Below are positions 1-10,200 of a stretch of DNA of 64,000 nucleotides, piece by piece. The stretch covers positions 30,742,001 through 30,806,000 of the forward strand of contig NW_026947507.1 of assembly GCF_034190915.1 (NCBI RefSeq), read 5' to 3'. Every line of letters starts with the position of its first letter. Within the stretch, counting starts at the first letter, position 1. The position numbers and the translations under genes are program-made. This DNA comes from Cavia porcellus (Eukaryota; Chordata; Mammalia; Rodentia; Caviidae). The notes beneath the pieces are model-generated. The model searched no databases and was not told the DNA's origin. It saw only the letters and a list, made by a program, of their open reading frames with translations.

Positions 1-75
1 ACAAATTCTCTATGATGAATGTAATCATTATATATACCTAAAATGTACCAATAAAATCCAATTGGAAAAAATAAT
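1..75 (+). mobile_element. L1 3' end, cut by the window edge
   Basis: The sequence tgatgaatgtaatcatta followed by accaataaaa and an A-rich stretch matches the L1 3' terminus seen again at 1655-1789. The body of the element lies upstream of the window. Confidence 0.6.
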
Positions 76-1654
76 TGCTTATGGAAAATATTCCCTATAA
101 AAATTTTGGCACAATGTTTTCCACTTGCGTATGCTAATATGGCTTACCATTCCGTTAGCTTTACAAGTCTGACTTACTAAGGCCTTTCCCTCATTATAAC
201 TATTATTTTTTTGGTTTTACCCCAGGCTGCCTTCTGGTATCCATCTCCAGTCCTTTCTGATATCCATAAGACGCATATTTATTTTACATTCCTTAAACAT
301 CATTGTCGTGGTGACTTTTGGAATAATTTCCCACAAATTAATTTTCTCATACATATAGCGTAAGAAATATAATATGAAGTAGCAGAAAGGCAGAAGGAAA
401 TGAAAAAAAAAACCCACACGTTGACTTAAAATCTAAAATGTTAAAAATACCAAGTGCTATTCTAAAAAAAAAAAATAAAGGTATTAGCAGATGATATTCA
501 AAGATATATTCTTTTTTACTAAAATGACAAAAAATCCAGTTCACATTTGTTCCTCTAATGAGAATGTTGTAAAATATGAGTTTTAATGGATTATATTAAT
601 TTTAAAATACCTACATAAAATTTCAACTCTTCCAACTTATTAAAATATAAAATCGTTTTTGAGAAAATGTTTGGTTTTGCTCCCCTTAAGTCTTGCCCCA
701 CCAAGTCCCAACTTTTATTTCTTTTGCTACCTGAAGCCTGATTCCTTGAAGTGCTTGCAGATAACCCTTGAGCTAGAAAAAATAGTTATTGAGTGCAAGA
801 AGATGATTGTAATCAATCCCAACCAGGCTCATTGTCCTGGGCTGTGATAAATTGGGTATTGAACATGTTATCCAGTTCCGACCACGCAAAGGTAATCAGA
901 GTTAACTGATCAGCATTGCTCTTTACCCGTTCTTTCCCTACTTGAAATGCTGATGTGTAGAAGTGTAGCAGCAACTGTCTTTTTGTGACCAGGAGACAAA
1001 AATCAACAAAGTATTGATGTCAGATGAAAAAAAGAAGACTGTGTTTCTGAAAGCATAACTCCATAGCTCTACAATCCTTTGATTTCTGTTGTTCTGTTCC
1101 TGTTTGTGTGAAAAAGGGCCATTATTAATTTTATTAACTATAGAAAGTTTGCTTCTTTTATTTTCAGCTGAAATTATATTCTAGTTAATCTAAGTTTTCT
1201 GGTTTTGTTATAATTATCTTTTATATGACACGAGCAACTCTTCAAATACTGTTAATTTCACATTTTTATAGATTTTGCATTACTCTTTCAGATATTGATG
1301 ATTCTCTCTGATTATTTTAGTTGTCTCCAAACACCTGTCATAAAATCACACATTTATCCTTATTAGTGTCATAATTTTACTTGTGTAGTTCCTTATTTAA
1401 TGCCTGTTTCATGCCATCTCTATATAGTGTTCTAAACTATAGAACACAAGACATCCCGTAAAGTTTGACCTGATCTGTGAATTTAATGCAATAATGCACA
1501 AATTCATTGCCATAAATTTGCAAGAGTGGTTCCAGTGAGGAGGTGATGTTCTTATTATTAGCAGTTCCTCAAAGAAAACAGATTAGTTCTACAGACTCCA
1601 AAAGTAGCGCACAGAATGTGATAATGCCTACAAAGGTGTGAATAAAATCTTTGG
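76..1654. other. AT-rich DNA, no gene seen
   Basis: Non-coding AT-rich sequence with A/T homopolymers. The short open frames at 217-544 and 659-847 have no recognisable domain and look like chance frames. No SINE or LTR was recognised. Confidence 0.5.
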
Positions 1655-1789
1655 AAAAAGGGAAGGGGACCAAGAGATGGAGGAGAGGGGGAAGTAAAGA
1701 AAGGAAAGGGGATAAAAAAGAATTAAGATGAATTATGTACATCTACCAACTCCTCGTGATGAATGTAACCATTATGTACTAATAAAATA
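1655..1789 (+). mobile_element. L1 3' end (5'-truncated)
   Basis: A purine/G-rich tract (gggaaggggaccaag through ggggataaaaaag) is followed by gaattaagatgaattatg, tgatgaatgtaaccatta and an AATAAAA tail. This is the rodent L1 3' UTR layout, shared with 24545-24842 and 32300-32430. Confidence 0.7.
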
Positions 1790-3468
1790 ATTTCACTACT
1801 ACAATAATTCAAAAAAATACCAATCCTTCAAAACCATTAAAACTTTTGAAACAAATAGAAAGGTGAGTTCTTTTCTACTCCTATTTCTATATCTATTTCT
1901 TTCTAACTCCAGTGGAAGTGAGGAACAAGTAACTGTGTCTTGAGCTAAGGAAAGGAAATTTCTTAAAATGCCCTTAAAAAAATGCTACTCAACTTCCAGT
2001 GTTGATTTATTTTTTGACTTCATTTTTAATAACTTAGGCATAGAAAATATATGTGATAAAGTATATTTTTAAAAAGTTTTCAATGATTTCAGAAAATGTA
2101 ATTTTTAAGAAGATAAAAATATAACTCTCCTACAAATATGCAATGATGCTATTTTATTCAAATGTTAATTGCATAGGGATAGATAAGATGTTAACTATGA
2201 TTTGAAATGCATTTGGGAAACAGGGTTTTAAAAAGTTTATTTGGAAAGTCATTAATAATATCTTAGTGAGGCCAGTGACTCAGATACATACAAAACTGGT
2301 TGTTTTCCACAATGTTTGGAGGTATCATATCTACATAATAGAAACCTACAAATTAGCATATAATTTCACTTTTTGGCAACAAGGCTGTAATTAGTTACTA
2401 CGAAAAGCAACCCTCTGAATGTTCTCACAGATTGAAACAATTCTTGAATGGGCTTATTAAGTTATATTATAAAGACATACAGCATTATAAGGACTTAGTG
2501 ACCACAATTGTGGGGAGTTTTTCTGAGGATTTAATTAAAAGTTAAGAGGGTTAATCAGAGTTAATGTACATGTAAAAACCTCAAAATGTATATAAGTGCT
2601 GAATTTTTAAATGGCTTCTTTTGGGAGTTGATGTTTTGCTTCTTAAATCATTCCAGTGTTATGAAGGTGTAGTCAGACAGTGTCTCCTATGTTATGCTAA
2701 CATTTTATCAGTAAGAGTGCATTGAAATACTGGCTAGTACATCCACTTGAAGGTCATAAAATGAAAAAAAAAAGAATCAACATAAAAGTAAAATAAGCTG
2801 AGATTTGAGCTTTTATGCTATAATTTACACCTTTTATATTTTAATGTTTGTCTTTGTTTTTAGTTTTTATTTGTATAATACAAAATGATAGGTTTTAGTG
2901 TGACTTTTTCATAATAAAACTGATTTCTCGTAATTAAAGGACTGAGGAAATAAAATAGGGAAACTCACTGGAAAGCAGAGAGAAGGTATAGTAGCAAAAG
3001 GTATATTTTTATGTTACTTTATATTCCCATATTGGTTTGAGAAAGATTTCATTTGAGATTCACTGAGATGAAAAAAAACTTTAAACTTTAAAACTGATTT
3101 GGAAAATAAGAAGCAGCTAGTAAGAACAAAAAAGGATCTTTTGGTTTTAAACCATCTTATTATTCTTTAGCCTCTAATAGTAATAAATATATGACTAAGT
3201 AATTTTAATGTTAGCATTTGGCATCATTAGTAATAACAGATTTCAACACGATCATACTTTTTCTCAGGAAAAGACAGAATTGAGACAAATGGTAGGGATG
3301 TTCACGTACAGGTTCGGTCACAACATGACAAATCTCTTGTGAAACATAGCTACTTTTTTACTTATCAAGAAGGAACTAATAGGAGAGTATGAAATGAAGT
3401 ATTTGCTATGTTAGCCCAAGCCAGCACTATCTACACATCCTTAAGTCTTCTAGTGGTTCCTTTTTATT
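1790..3468. other. AT-rich DNA, no gene seen
   Basis: No repeat family or coding potential recognised. Short A-runs only. Confidence 0.45.
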
Positions 3469-3655
3469 CTCCTCCCTGTGCCATGGAGTGAACCCAGGGC
3501 CTTAGCACTGAGTTACCTTCACAGGCCTTTCTATTCTTTAAGGCAGGTTCTTACTAAGTTGTTAACTTTCCCAGGCTGCCCTGGCACTTGCAGTCTTCCT
3601 GCCTTAGCCCATAAGGGTGCTGGGAGCACAGATGTGTGCCTTCAAGGTCAGCTCT
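3469..3655 (-). mobile_element. B1-dID-type dimeric SINE
   Basis: On the plus strand an antisense ID-like part (catggagtgaacccagggcc, with the B-box region, then agcactgagttac) is followed by an antisense 7SL/B1 part (aggctgcc, tcttcctgccttagccc, gtgctgggagcacagatgtg). This order fits an antisense B1-dID dimer. The copy is diverged. Confidence 0.65.
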
Positions 3656-4189
3656 GGAGATTTTGTGTGTTTGTGTGTCTGTTAATAGTTAAGTAAAATG
3701 GCATGAGCCTTATTTTCTTGCAAGGATTCCCTGACCACTTTGAGTCAGTGGCCACTTGTTTAACTTTGTTCTCTTTGTGATGTTTCATTTTGATTCTTAT
3801 GGCTACTGCCCTTTGACTGGCCTACTGTTAATCTCCAAACTCATTAATGAAATACTGTGCATTACAGGCCCCTTCTTGTGTTTGTGAGACAGAAGCAACA
3901 CCACACAGAAAGGCAAAAGCACTGCTTCAATGTGAACACTCAACACCACAATTCTTAGACTGTTTGGACTCTTTTCCTTCCTACAAAAGTACTCTTTTAT
4001 TAGCTCTTTGGAGGGAGCTCTCCATTTTTTACAGCAGCTTCTATGCGGTTCTACTCTTTCTCGAGTACCAAAAACTTATTTCATTTTTTATTGCCCTCCC
4101 ATCTCAAAAATCATAAATTTGTTTATCTTAATATGTAGGAAAATTGAATATACTCCAAATGTTTTTGTAAAGCCTTTGATTATCCATTG
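3656..4189. other. no gene seen
   Basis: Mixed-composition sequence. An 89-codon plus frame at 3847-4116 has no recognisable domain and is treated as chance. Confidence 0.45.
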
Positions 4190-4202
4190 CAACTTGCTTT
4201 TT
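4190..4202. repeat. target-site duplication, left copy
   Basis: caacttgcttttt here is repeated exactly at 6629-6641. The pair brackets the L1-derived element between them and marks it as one retrotransposition event. Confidence 0.7.
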
Positions 4203-4584
4203 AAAAAAATTTTATTTAAAGAAAAACTAAGCAAAGCAGAAAATAGGTAGAAATAATACATATGTTCAGAGAAAAAAAACAGTAAGAAATCACTAGTTGA
4301 TATTTACATATTGTCGTTTTACAAATAGTTGTTAAGATACAAAGATGGAACATGTAGAGTAGGAATTCAAACAGGGAGACTGTTCAGCTGTCCAACAGAA
4401 ACTTAGTAACATGGTTGTCAATCCTATACACTTAAACATACATGCAATTATCCATATCTTCATTTATGTTTAGATTAAACAAGCTAAAGCAGGTGAAAAT
4501 CATTCTAAAATGAAGAATAATAGTATTGCTGGATTTCACATCATGATACTTCGTGATCACCACTGGGTACTGTAGTGTCTTTTT

Positions 4585-4655
4585 TTAAAATTTAATTTAA
4601 AGAAAGACTAAACAAAACAGAAAATGGGTAGAAATAACACATACTTTCAAAGAAA
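4585..4655 (-). repeat. internal copy of the element's 3' terminus
   Basis: aatttaaagaaagactaaac, cagaaaatgggtagaaataa and the following bases repeat the terminal motif at 4203-4290 (tttaaagaaaaactaagc, gcagaaaataggtagaaata). The motif is therefore present both next to ORF1 and at the outer end of the element. Confidence 0.75.
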
Positions 4656-4837
4656 AAATCTTCAGTGTAGTTGCCTATACTCTCAGACTTGATACTATCA
4701 ATCATATCAGTTTTGAATAAAATCTTCTCTGCCTCATTTCTGTTATGCTCTTTTTTTGCCATTAGTTGTCTGCTTATCTTCTTCATTCTGTTTTCTGCTT
4801 CATTCATTGAGACCTCTATGCCACTGTTCCTGGAATC

Positions 4838-5935
4838 CTAATACTTTTCTCTCTCTCTTAGAATGCCCTGCAGTATTCTCTGTAGAGTTGGATTGCTGGT
4901 TATGAATTTCCCAAGTTCTTTTTTGTCTTGGAAGCATCTTATTTCTCCATTAATTTCTAGAGACAGTTTAGCAGAGTATATCAATGTGGGATGGAAATCA
5001 TTTTATTTCAGAGCTTGGAATATTTCACTCCAGGTTCTTCTTAACTTGATGGTTTGTGTCGAGAAGTCTGCCATTATTCTGATGGGCCTTCCTCTATAGG
5101 TTATCTGTTTCTTGTCTCTAACAGCTTTTAATATTCTATTCTTGTATTGAATTTCTGGGATCTTGATTATTATATGCCTGGTTGTAGCTCTGTTTTGGTT
5201 GTAGGTGGCTGGAGTTCTGTATGCCTCATATATCAGAATATCATTTCCTTTTCCTATGTTTGGGAAGTTTTCCTTAATTATTTCTGTGAATAACCTTTGT
5301 AGTTCCTTTGTTTGTGCCCCAGTTTCTTCATTCACATTCTTTATTCTCAAGTTATAGATCCCTTTGTCATCTTCTAGCCTTTGTATTGTTACTGCTTGTT
5401 TCCTTGTTATTTTTAAAAGGTTTTCCCTTTCATACTCCCACATTGCAAAATTGTCCTCTAGTTTGGATAATCTATCCTTAGTTTTTTTCAAGCTGATTTG
5501 CCATCTTTCCATAGAGTTTTTAATTTCCTGGTAATCTCTTTGAATTTGCTTCATGTATTCTATATTTTTTTATATTCTTCATCAAATGGTTCTCTTCTTT
5601 GTTTGTATTCCTCCCTTCTTCCATCTGTGTCTGCTTGAGTGGTACTTAGTATCTCTTTTATTAATCTTCTTATATCTTGCTTTATTTTGGTAAATATTTC
5701 ACATTTGAACAAGTCTATGCAGTTTCAAATGTATCTCATTATGTCCAGTGGCACTGTGTTTGATATTGCATGTTTGCTGTTCTCATTCTCCTTTGTATTT
5801 ACCTGTCCTGGGTTCTTAGGTTTGGGACCTGGGGACTTTTTCTTGTTGCTTCCTCTTCCTGTCTTTTTTGCTTCTTCCAGGAGGCCCCAGTTTTTTTCTT
5901 TGTTGGTTACAATTCTTCTGAAGTCCGCTGGCTAG
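4838..5935 (-). pseudogene. L1 ORF1p-like RNA-binding protein, broken
   Basis: This encoded the L1 ORF1 protein, a trimeric nucleic-acid chaperone that coats L1 RNA. The best frame is 5554-5003 (183 residues): residues 1-60 are charged and heptad-like (coiled coil), an RRM-like part begins near residue 68 (LRIKNVNEETGAQ), and the C-terminal domain carries YRGRPIRIMADFS. A TAA stop at 5005-5003 cuts the C-terminal domain. The same frame continues for 54 more codons to a TAG at 4840-4838, so about 55 residues are lost. Upstream, an A-run near 5577 puts a stop in frame and the N-terminal part lies in another frame. Identity as L1 ORF1 is clear; the exact N-terminus is uncertain because of the frameshift. 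It is not expected to make a working protein. Confidence 0.8.
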
Positions 5936-5939
5936 ATGA

Positions 5940-6628
5940 CCCTTCCCACTGCAGTGTGCTAGTGAGTTGCAGACAGGGATAGCATATACTGGCCCCTCCC
6001 CTCCGGATTGGTCAAGCTACTGTGGCCTGTACTGTGCTGCCTTCCCTCCAGATCAGTCAAAGTTCTGAGGCTTCACTGTGTTATTGTGGTTAGTGTATGC
6101 CACCGCCATGCTGCAGGGACTTGATTTCCGATAATCTACTGGGTCTCAGCCAGGTCACATGACCCAGGCCCTGCTCACTCTACCAATCCCATTCAGGAAG
6201 GGAACAACTGGCTGAAGTCACTGCTGCCCTTTGTACTTGCCAGTCCTGCTGGGTCCCAGAATGTCTTCCGCCAGAGTCCCCCTATTTATAGAATAGCTCT
6301 ACTTCCCTCATTCACCACAGGTCGATGTAGGCACCCTGGCAACTCTGCTCTCTGTTTGGCTCACTGACCCCCGAACTCAATGTAACTGTACCTTCCAGTG
6401 AGTTGAAGCAGTGGGACCTCAGACAGCTTGGCAAGTCGCATAGGACTTCAGCCAGTTGCGGCAAGACCTCGGATGGTTGGCAAGTCGCCTTAATTTCTTC
6501 TTGGGATGAGAGAATTCATCTCCCTCTGTTTGGGGATCCCCACTCTGTATTATGTTGAATTCTAAGTTGGCTGTCTCAGGGAGCCTCTGTAGCCAGCTCT
6601 TATCTATCTGCCACCTTTGCTCCTCCCA
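5940..6628 (-). promoter_or_regulatory. L1-type 5' UTR / internal promoter region
   Basis: This segment is clearly more GC-rich than its surroundings and sits upstream of ORF1 at the element's 5' end. By position it corresponds to the L1 internal promoter. No individual factor site is claimed, and the decay of ORF1 suggests the copy is old. Confidence 0.5.
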
Positions 6629-6641
6629 CAACTTGCTTTTT
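6629..6641. repeat. target-site duplication, right copy
   Basis: caacttgcttttt, identical to 4190-4202. Confidence 0.7.
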
Positions 6642-7134
6642 CCAGTCAAACTTTTCTTAAAATATATTCTTTAAAAAAATCCAAGACCTGAACAGTAAAA
6701 TATTTCCCTTTGCCAAACAGCAGAAAGTAAGGTATCTTTTCTTAAGAGTTGATTTTTTTTATTTGTTTTGATTTTTCTTTCTTTTTTCCTTTCTTTTTGA
6801 TATTTTTGGTTTTGGTTTCTTTCTGGTATAGAATTTGGGTGAGCTCAGTCCTTCTGTTCTGGAAAGGAATTCCTGTATGTGCAAGTAGAACATCAATTAG
6901 TGGGCAGCACATTTCAGCCATCGTTTGCCTTCTCAGGAATGGGTGTGCTCCAAAACCCCAGAGTTTTCCCCAGAATGCTTCCCTTTTGTACAATGTTTGA
7001 ATAGACCTGGTCCATGGTCTGGGGCGAGTGTCCTCACAGGGGTGGACACATCTGGCGGTCTTCATTGACACATCTGGCAGTCTTCATTGTCATAGGTATC
7101 ATCAGTCAGTTTTGCTAATATTACCTTTATATTG
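6642..7134. other. T-rich tract and small tandem duplication, no gene
   Basis: 6750-6800 is T-rich. A 22-bp unit, gacacatctggcRgtcttcatt, is repeated in tandem at 7045-7088. The open frames over this stretch on both strands have no recognisable domain. Confidence 0.5.
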
Positions 7135-7148
7135 TGATGGTGATTATT

Positions 7149-7239
7149 ATCATTATTTTGTTATCAGTACCCGGGATCGAACTCACGACCACATGCTTGC
7201 AAGGCAGGCACTTATGCTGCTGAGCTAAATCCCCAGCCC
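7149..7239 (-). mobile_element. ID SINE with 14-bp target-site duplication
   Basis: On the minus strand gggctggggatttagctcag contains the A-box and gagttcgatcccgggtac the B-box of a tRNA-Ala-like pol III promoter, followed by an A/T-rich tail. tgatggtgattatt at 7135-7148 is repeated at 7240-7253. Confidence 0.9.
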
Positions 7240-7253
7240 TGATGGTGATTATT

Positions 7254-10200
7254 TTAAAATAACAAATTTTTAAACAAAAAAGTCATTTTCTCCTTCTTAT
7301 AAGGCTATCTTTGAAACTCAGTAGAACTAGCTGACACTTTTGTTCAAAACATGTGGCATAGAGCCTTAAACTTTTGATGGATAGATGCATGAAGGACCAC
7401 ATAGAATCAGTGTTTTGATTGTTCACTTAAAGAATGTCTCAAAACTTCAGCCTTAAGGCAAAGTTTTGTTTTATTCCAGAGTAAATCAATTAAAGGCTAC
7501 ATAAGACTTCTAGCTGATTAGCTATAGGGAAATAATACTTATTCCAAAATTGTTTTGCGAACTTGTCTGGTCTGATTGAATGAGGATACCAAGAAAAGGC
7601 AGGATAATTATAAGAGAATTATCACTTAGTTAAATATCATTATAATATTTAATCTACGATAGCTGGTTCTGCTCAATACAGACAGAATCATTGACAAACA
7701 GTTGAAATATTAAAATGTAATGCCTAATAAACGAGAGAAAAAGGTGCTTGCTGTATAGATTTTCATTATTTCTAGTAATTCTATCCCTGTATTTATATTC
7801 CAGTTACATTTTTTTCCATGATAGTAGTTAAGCTTAAAAAAAAAACCTTTCAAGTACTTTCACCGAATATTTACATGGGTAAATGTGGTAATTTGCAACC
7901 ATGTGTGTTCAAACACAAATCGTTAAGAGATTCTTGGGGTGCAAAAGGTACTGTAGATCACAGAAAAAAGTAGAGATGCTATCATCTTTTTAATATTGTG
8001 ACTTTTCCATTTACCAATAAATGCCCTGTGCAGCCTTGCTATTGCATGGTTTTCTCCCAGAATGAAATCCTATAAGAAAGACAGAAATCTTTTATTTCAC
8101 AAACCTACAAGAACGTAGGGTATGAGCTCTGTCGTCTATGATTAATCTCATGATAATGAAATTTTAAATATTTTTCTCCATCAGTAATTAATCTAATCCA
8201 AGAAATAACTTTGCTTTATTAATAGAAAAGTTAACTAAACTTGATCATTCCTTTTTGGCAATTGGGTTTCAACTAATTAAATTTTCACATAATTATTTTT
8301 CAATCTGCTGCCATTTCTTGTAAAGCATACTTTCTTCTTCTTTTTCCTTATTAAAATCTCACCCCCTTTCACCTTAAATTGTGAGATTTAATGAAGTATT
8401 AATGAGACTTTCAGATTCAAAAGAATATTTAACAATGTTATTTTGCAAGACATTTAGAATAAAGAGCTATAATTGCACATCATTTTTTCTTTGGCTACCT
8501 GACAGCTTCTCCTAAAAGATATTTTTATTTCTAAACAAATGAATCAACTGCCAGCATTAATGCCAAATGTACTTTCTTAGAAAAAGGTCAGGAAAGAAAC
8601 AGTAAAACTGAAAAAGAAAATAACATTTGTGTTTTCCAATACAGGTATCATTACAAACACAGTTCTTTTTTTCAGAGAGTTGCAATGCAGTTTAAATTTG
8701 TTCTTTTCTTGGGAAATATTTCCTATGTTGCCCTCCTCAAGCAAAATTGAGTGCACATGTCTGCATTGATTATTTAGGTCTTATTGAGAACTAACTGAAG
8801 AACAGAAATCATACTTTTTTCATTGAGTGCACTTTGATTACTTCTGGCTACATTTTACCACTTTTATTGTATTGATTTTTATAGCACAAGTAACAAAATA
8901 GGCCAGGACTTCCTCCAGCATGTTCCTGAAAGTTGTTTCCAATGTTGATAGCATAGGAAAGTTATTTCTACTTCATTCATCATTTGTGATGTTACACAAG
9001 TCCTTAGGACCGTTGTCAACTGTCCTGATTTTTGATCTAGTGCTTTGGATGGATATTCCTACTTGCCCTCTTATCTTCCCCCTCAAAATATTTATGTCTG
9101 ACTTTCCCTCTACCTCAGTTTTTTGTCTTTTGAACTTCTTAATAAGATAGAGCAAACACAAGTTTTGCAAGTCAGACAATATTGGGGAAAATGTGCTTAA
9201 GGAGGATGACAAAGGGAAACAAAGGTGATTGTAGTGAACCATAAAATGTATGCCCCACATTTTAGGCGGCAATGCCTTATTAACGTAAATGTATTAGGAA
9301 AGACACTGAGTTTTTAAATTACACTGAATCTTTTTTACCACAAAGGAAAACCTTGGCTAGAAATTGTCCATGATCTGTCATTTTTGACTTGTCTTTTAAA
9401 CTGACAAAAATACCTAACGATCATAATTTTAGGTGTTTTGTCCAGTGACAGTACTCTGGTGGAGCTGTGATTTGAATGTAGGTCTGTCACTTACGAGTTT
9501 TTTTTATCTTAGCCAGGAATTTTGATATTATGCCTTACTGGGCCTTTAAAAACAATATTTTCTTGAGGATAATGGGAATTTGAGAAAGCGAATTTATATT
9601 TTAAATGTAGGTTTTAGGAAGAAACTTCATTTATACTAAGAAAAAGACTGCATATTTGCAAGTTCAAGGGATTGCATGTTATGCAGAAAGGAGGCTGTTA
9701 GGACTGTACATTACAAATTATAGTACATTTGACAGGTCAAAACAATGTACATTTATCATCTGACAGTTTTGCAAGTCACATGCCACCACCCTAAAATGTG
9801 AGTGGTCACCATGACTATGACTTTTCCCAATATGACCGTGTCTTTATTCTAGGACTATGACAAATACCTTATCCATGTCAGTTCATTTCAGTCTCATAAT
9901 GACTCTGTTAGTTACTAGTATTGTTTCTAAAATGGTGGAACTGGACCATAATGGTCACTGGAAATGACACTATCAACTGTTTTGTTTTTTTTCCACTGTG
10001 TTTCCCATCTGATCTCAGAGTGGGAAGTACAGAATCTTCCAAGCAGAAGAAAAGGAGAAGATACCGCTGTGGTACTGAGGCTTTTCCTCTCCTTCACTCT
10101 GGTGTGCCAATCGTGTCATTTCAACTAAACTAACACATCACTACCTTTTCTTTGTTTTCCATAATCTCAAGTGTGACCTTCAATGAAAAAAATCTCTCAG

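Larger units (their letters stand above)
4203..6628 (-). mobile_element. half-L1 (HAL1-like) retroelement, about 2.43 kb
   Basis: Reading on the minus strand, the element starts at 6628 with gtgggaggagcaaaggtggc, like the start of mammalian L1 5' UTRs. It has a GC-richer 5' UTR to about 5940, an L1 ORF1 (about 5935-4838), and then goes directly to a 3' UTR ending in an A-rich tail (aaataaaattttttt) at 4203. No ORF2 endonuclease or reverse transcriptase sequence is present. A perfect 13-bp target-site duplication flanks the whole. An element with ORF1 but no ORF2 matches what is known of HAL1 elements, which depend on the L1 enzyme for mobility. The 3' terminal motif occurs twice (4203-4290 and 4585-4655), so the element may consist of two joined 3' ends. 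The alternative is an L1 that lost ORF2 after insertion; the shared 3' UTR with 14569-15266 argues against this. Confidence 0.65.

Noticed and set aside
5003..5554. A host coiled-coil protein gene
   Set aside because: The coiled coil, RRM-like part and YRGRPIRIMADFS-type C-terminal motif identify L1 ORF1, inside an element with target-site duplications.
7149..7239. A tRNA gene, because A- and B-box motifs are present
   Set aside because: No cloverleaf acceptor pairing; the A-rich tail and 14-bp target-site duplication show an ID SINE.
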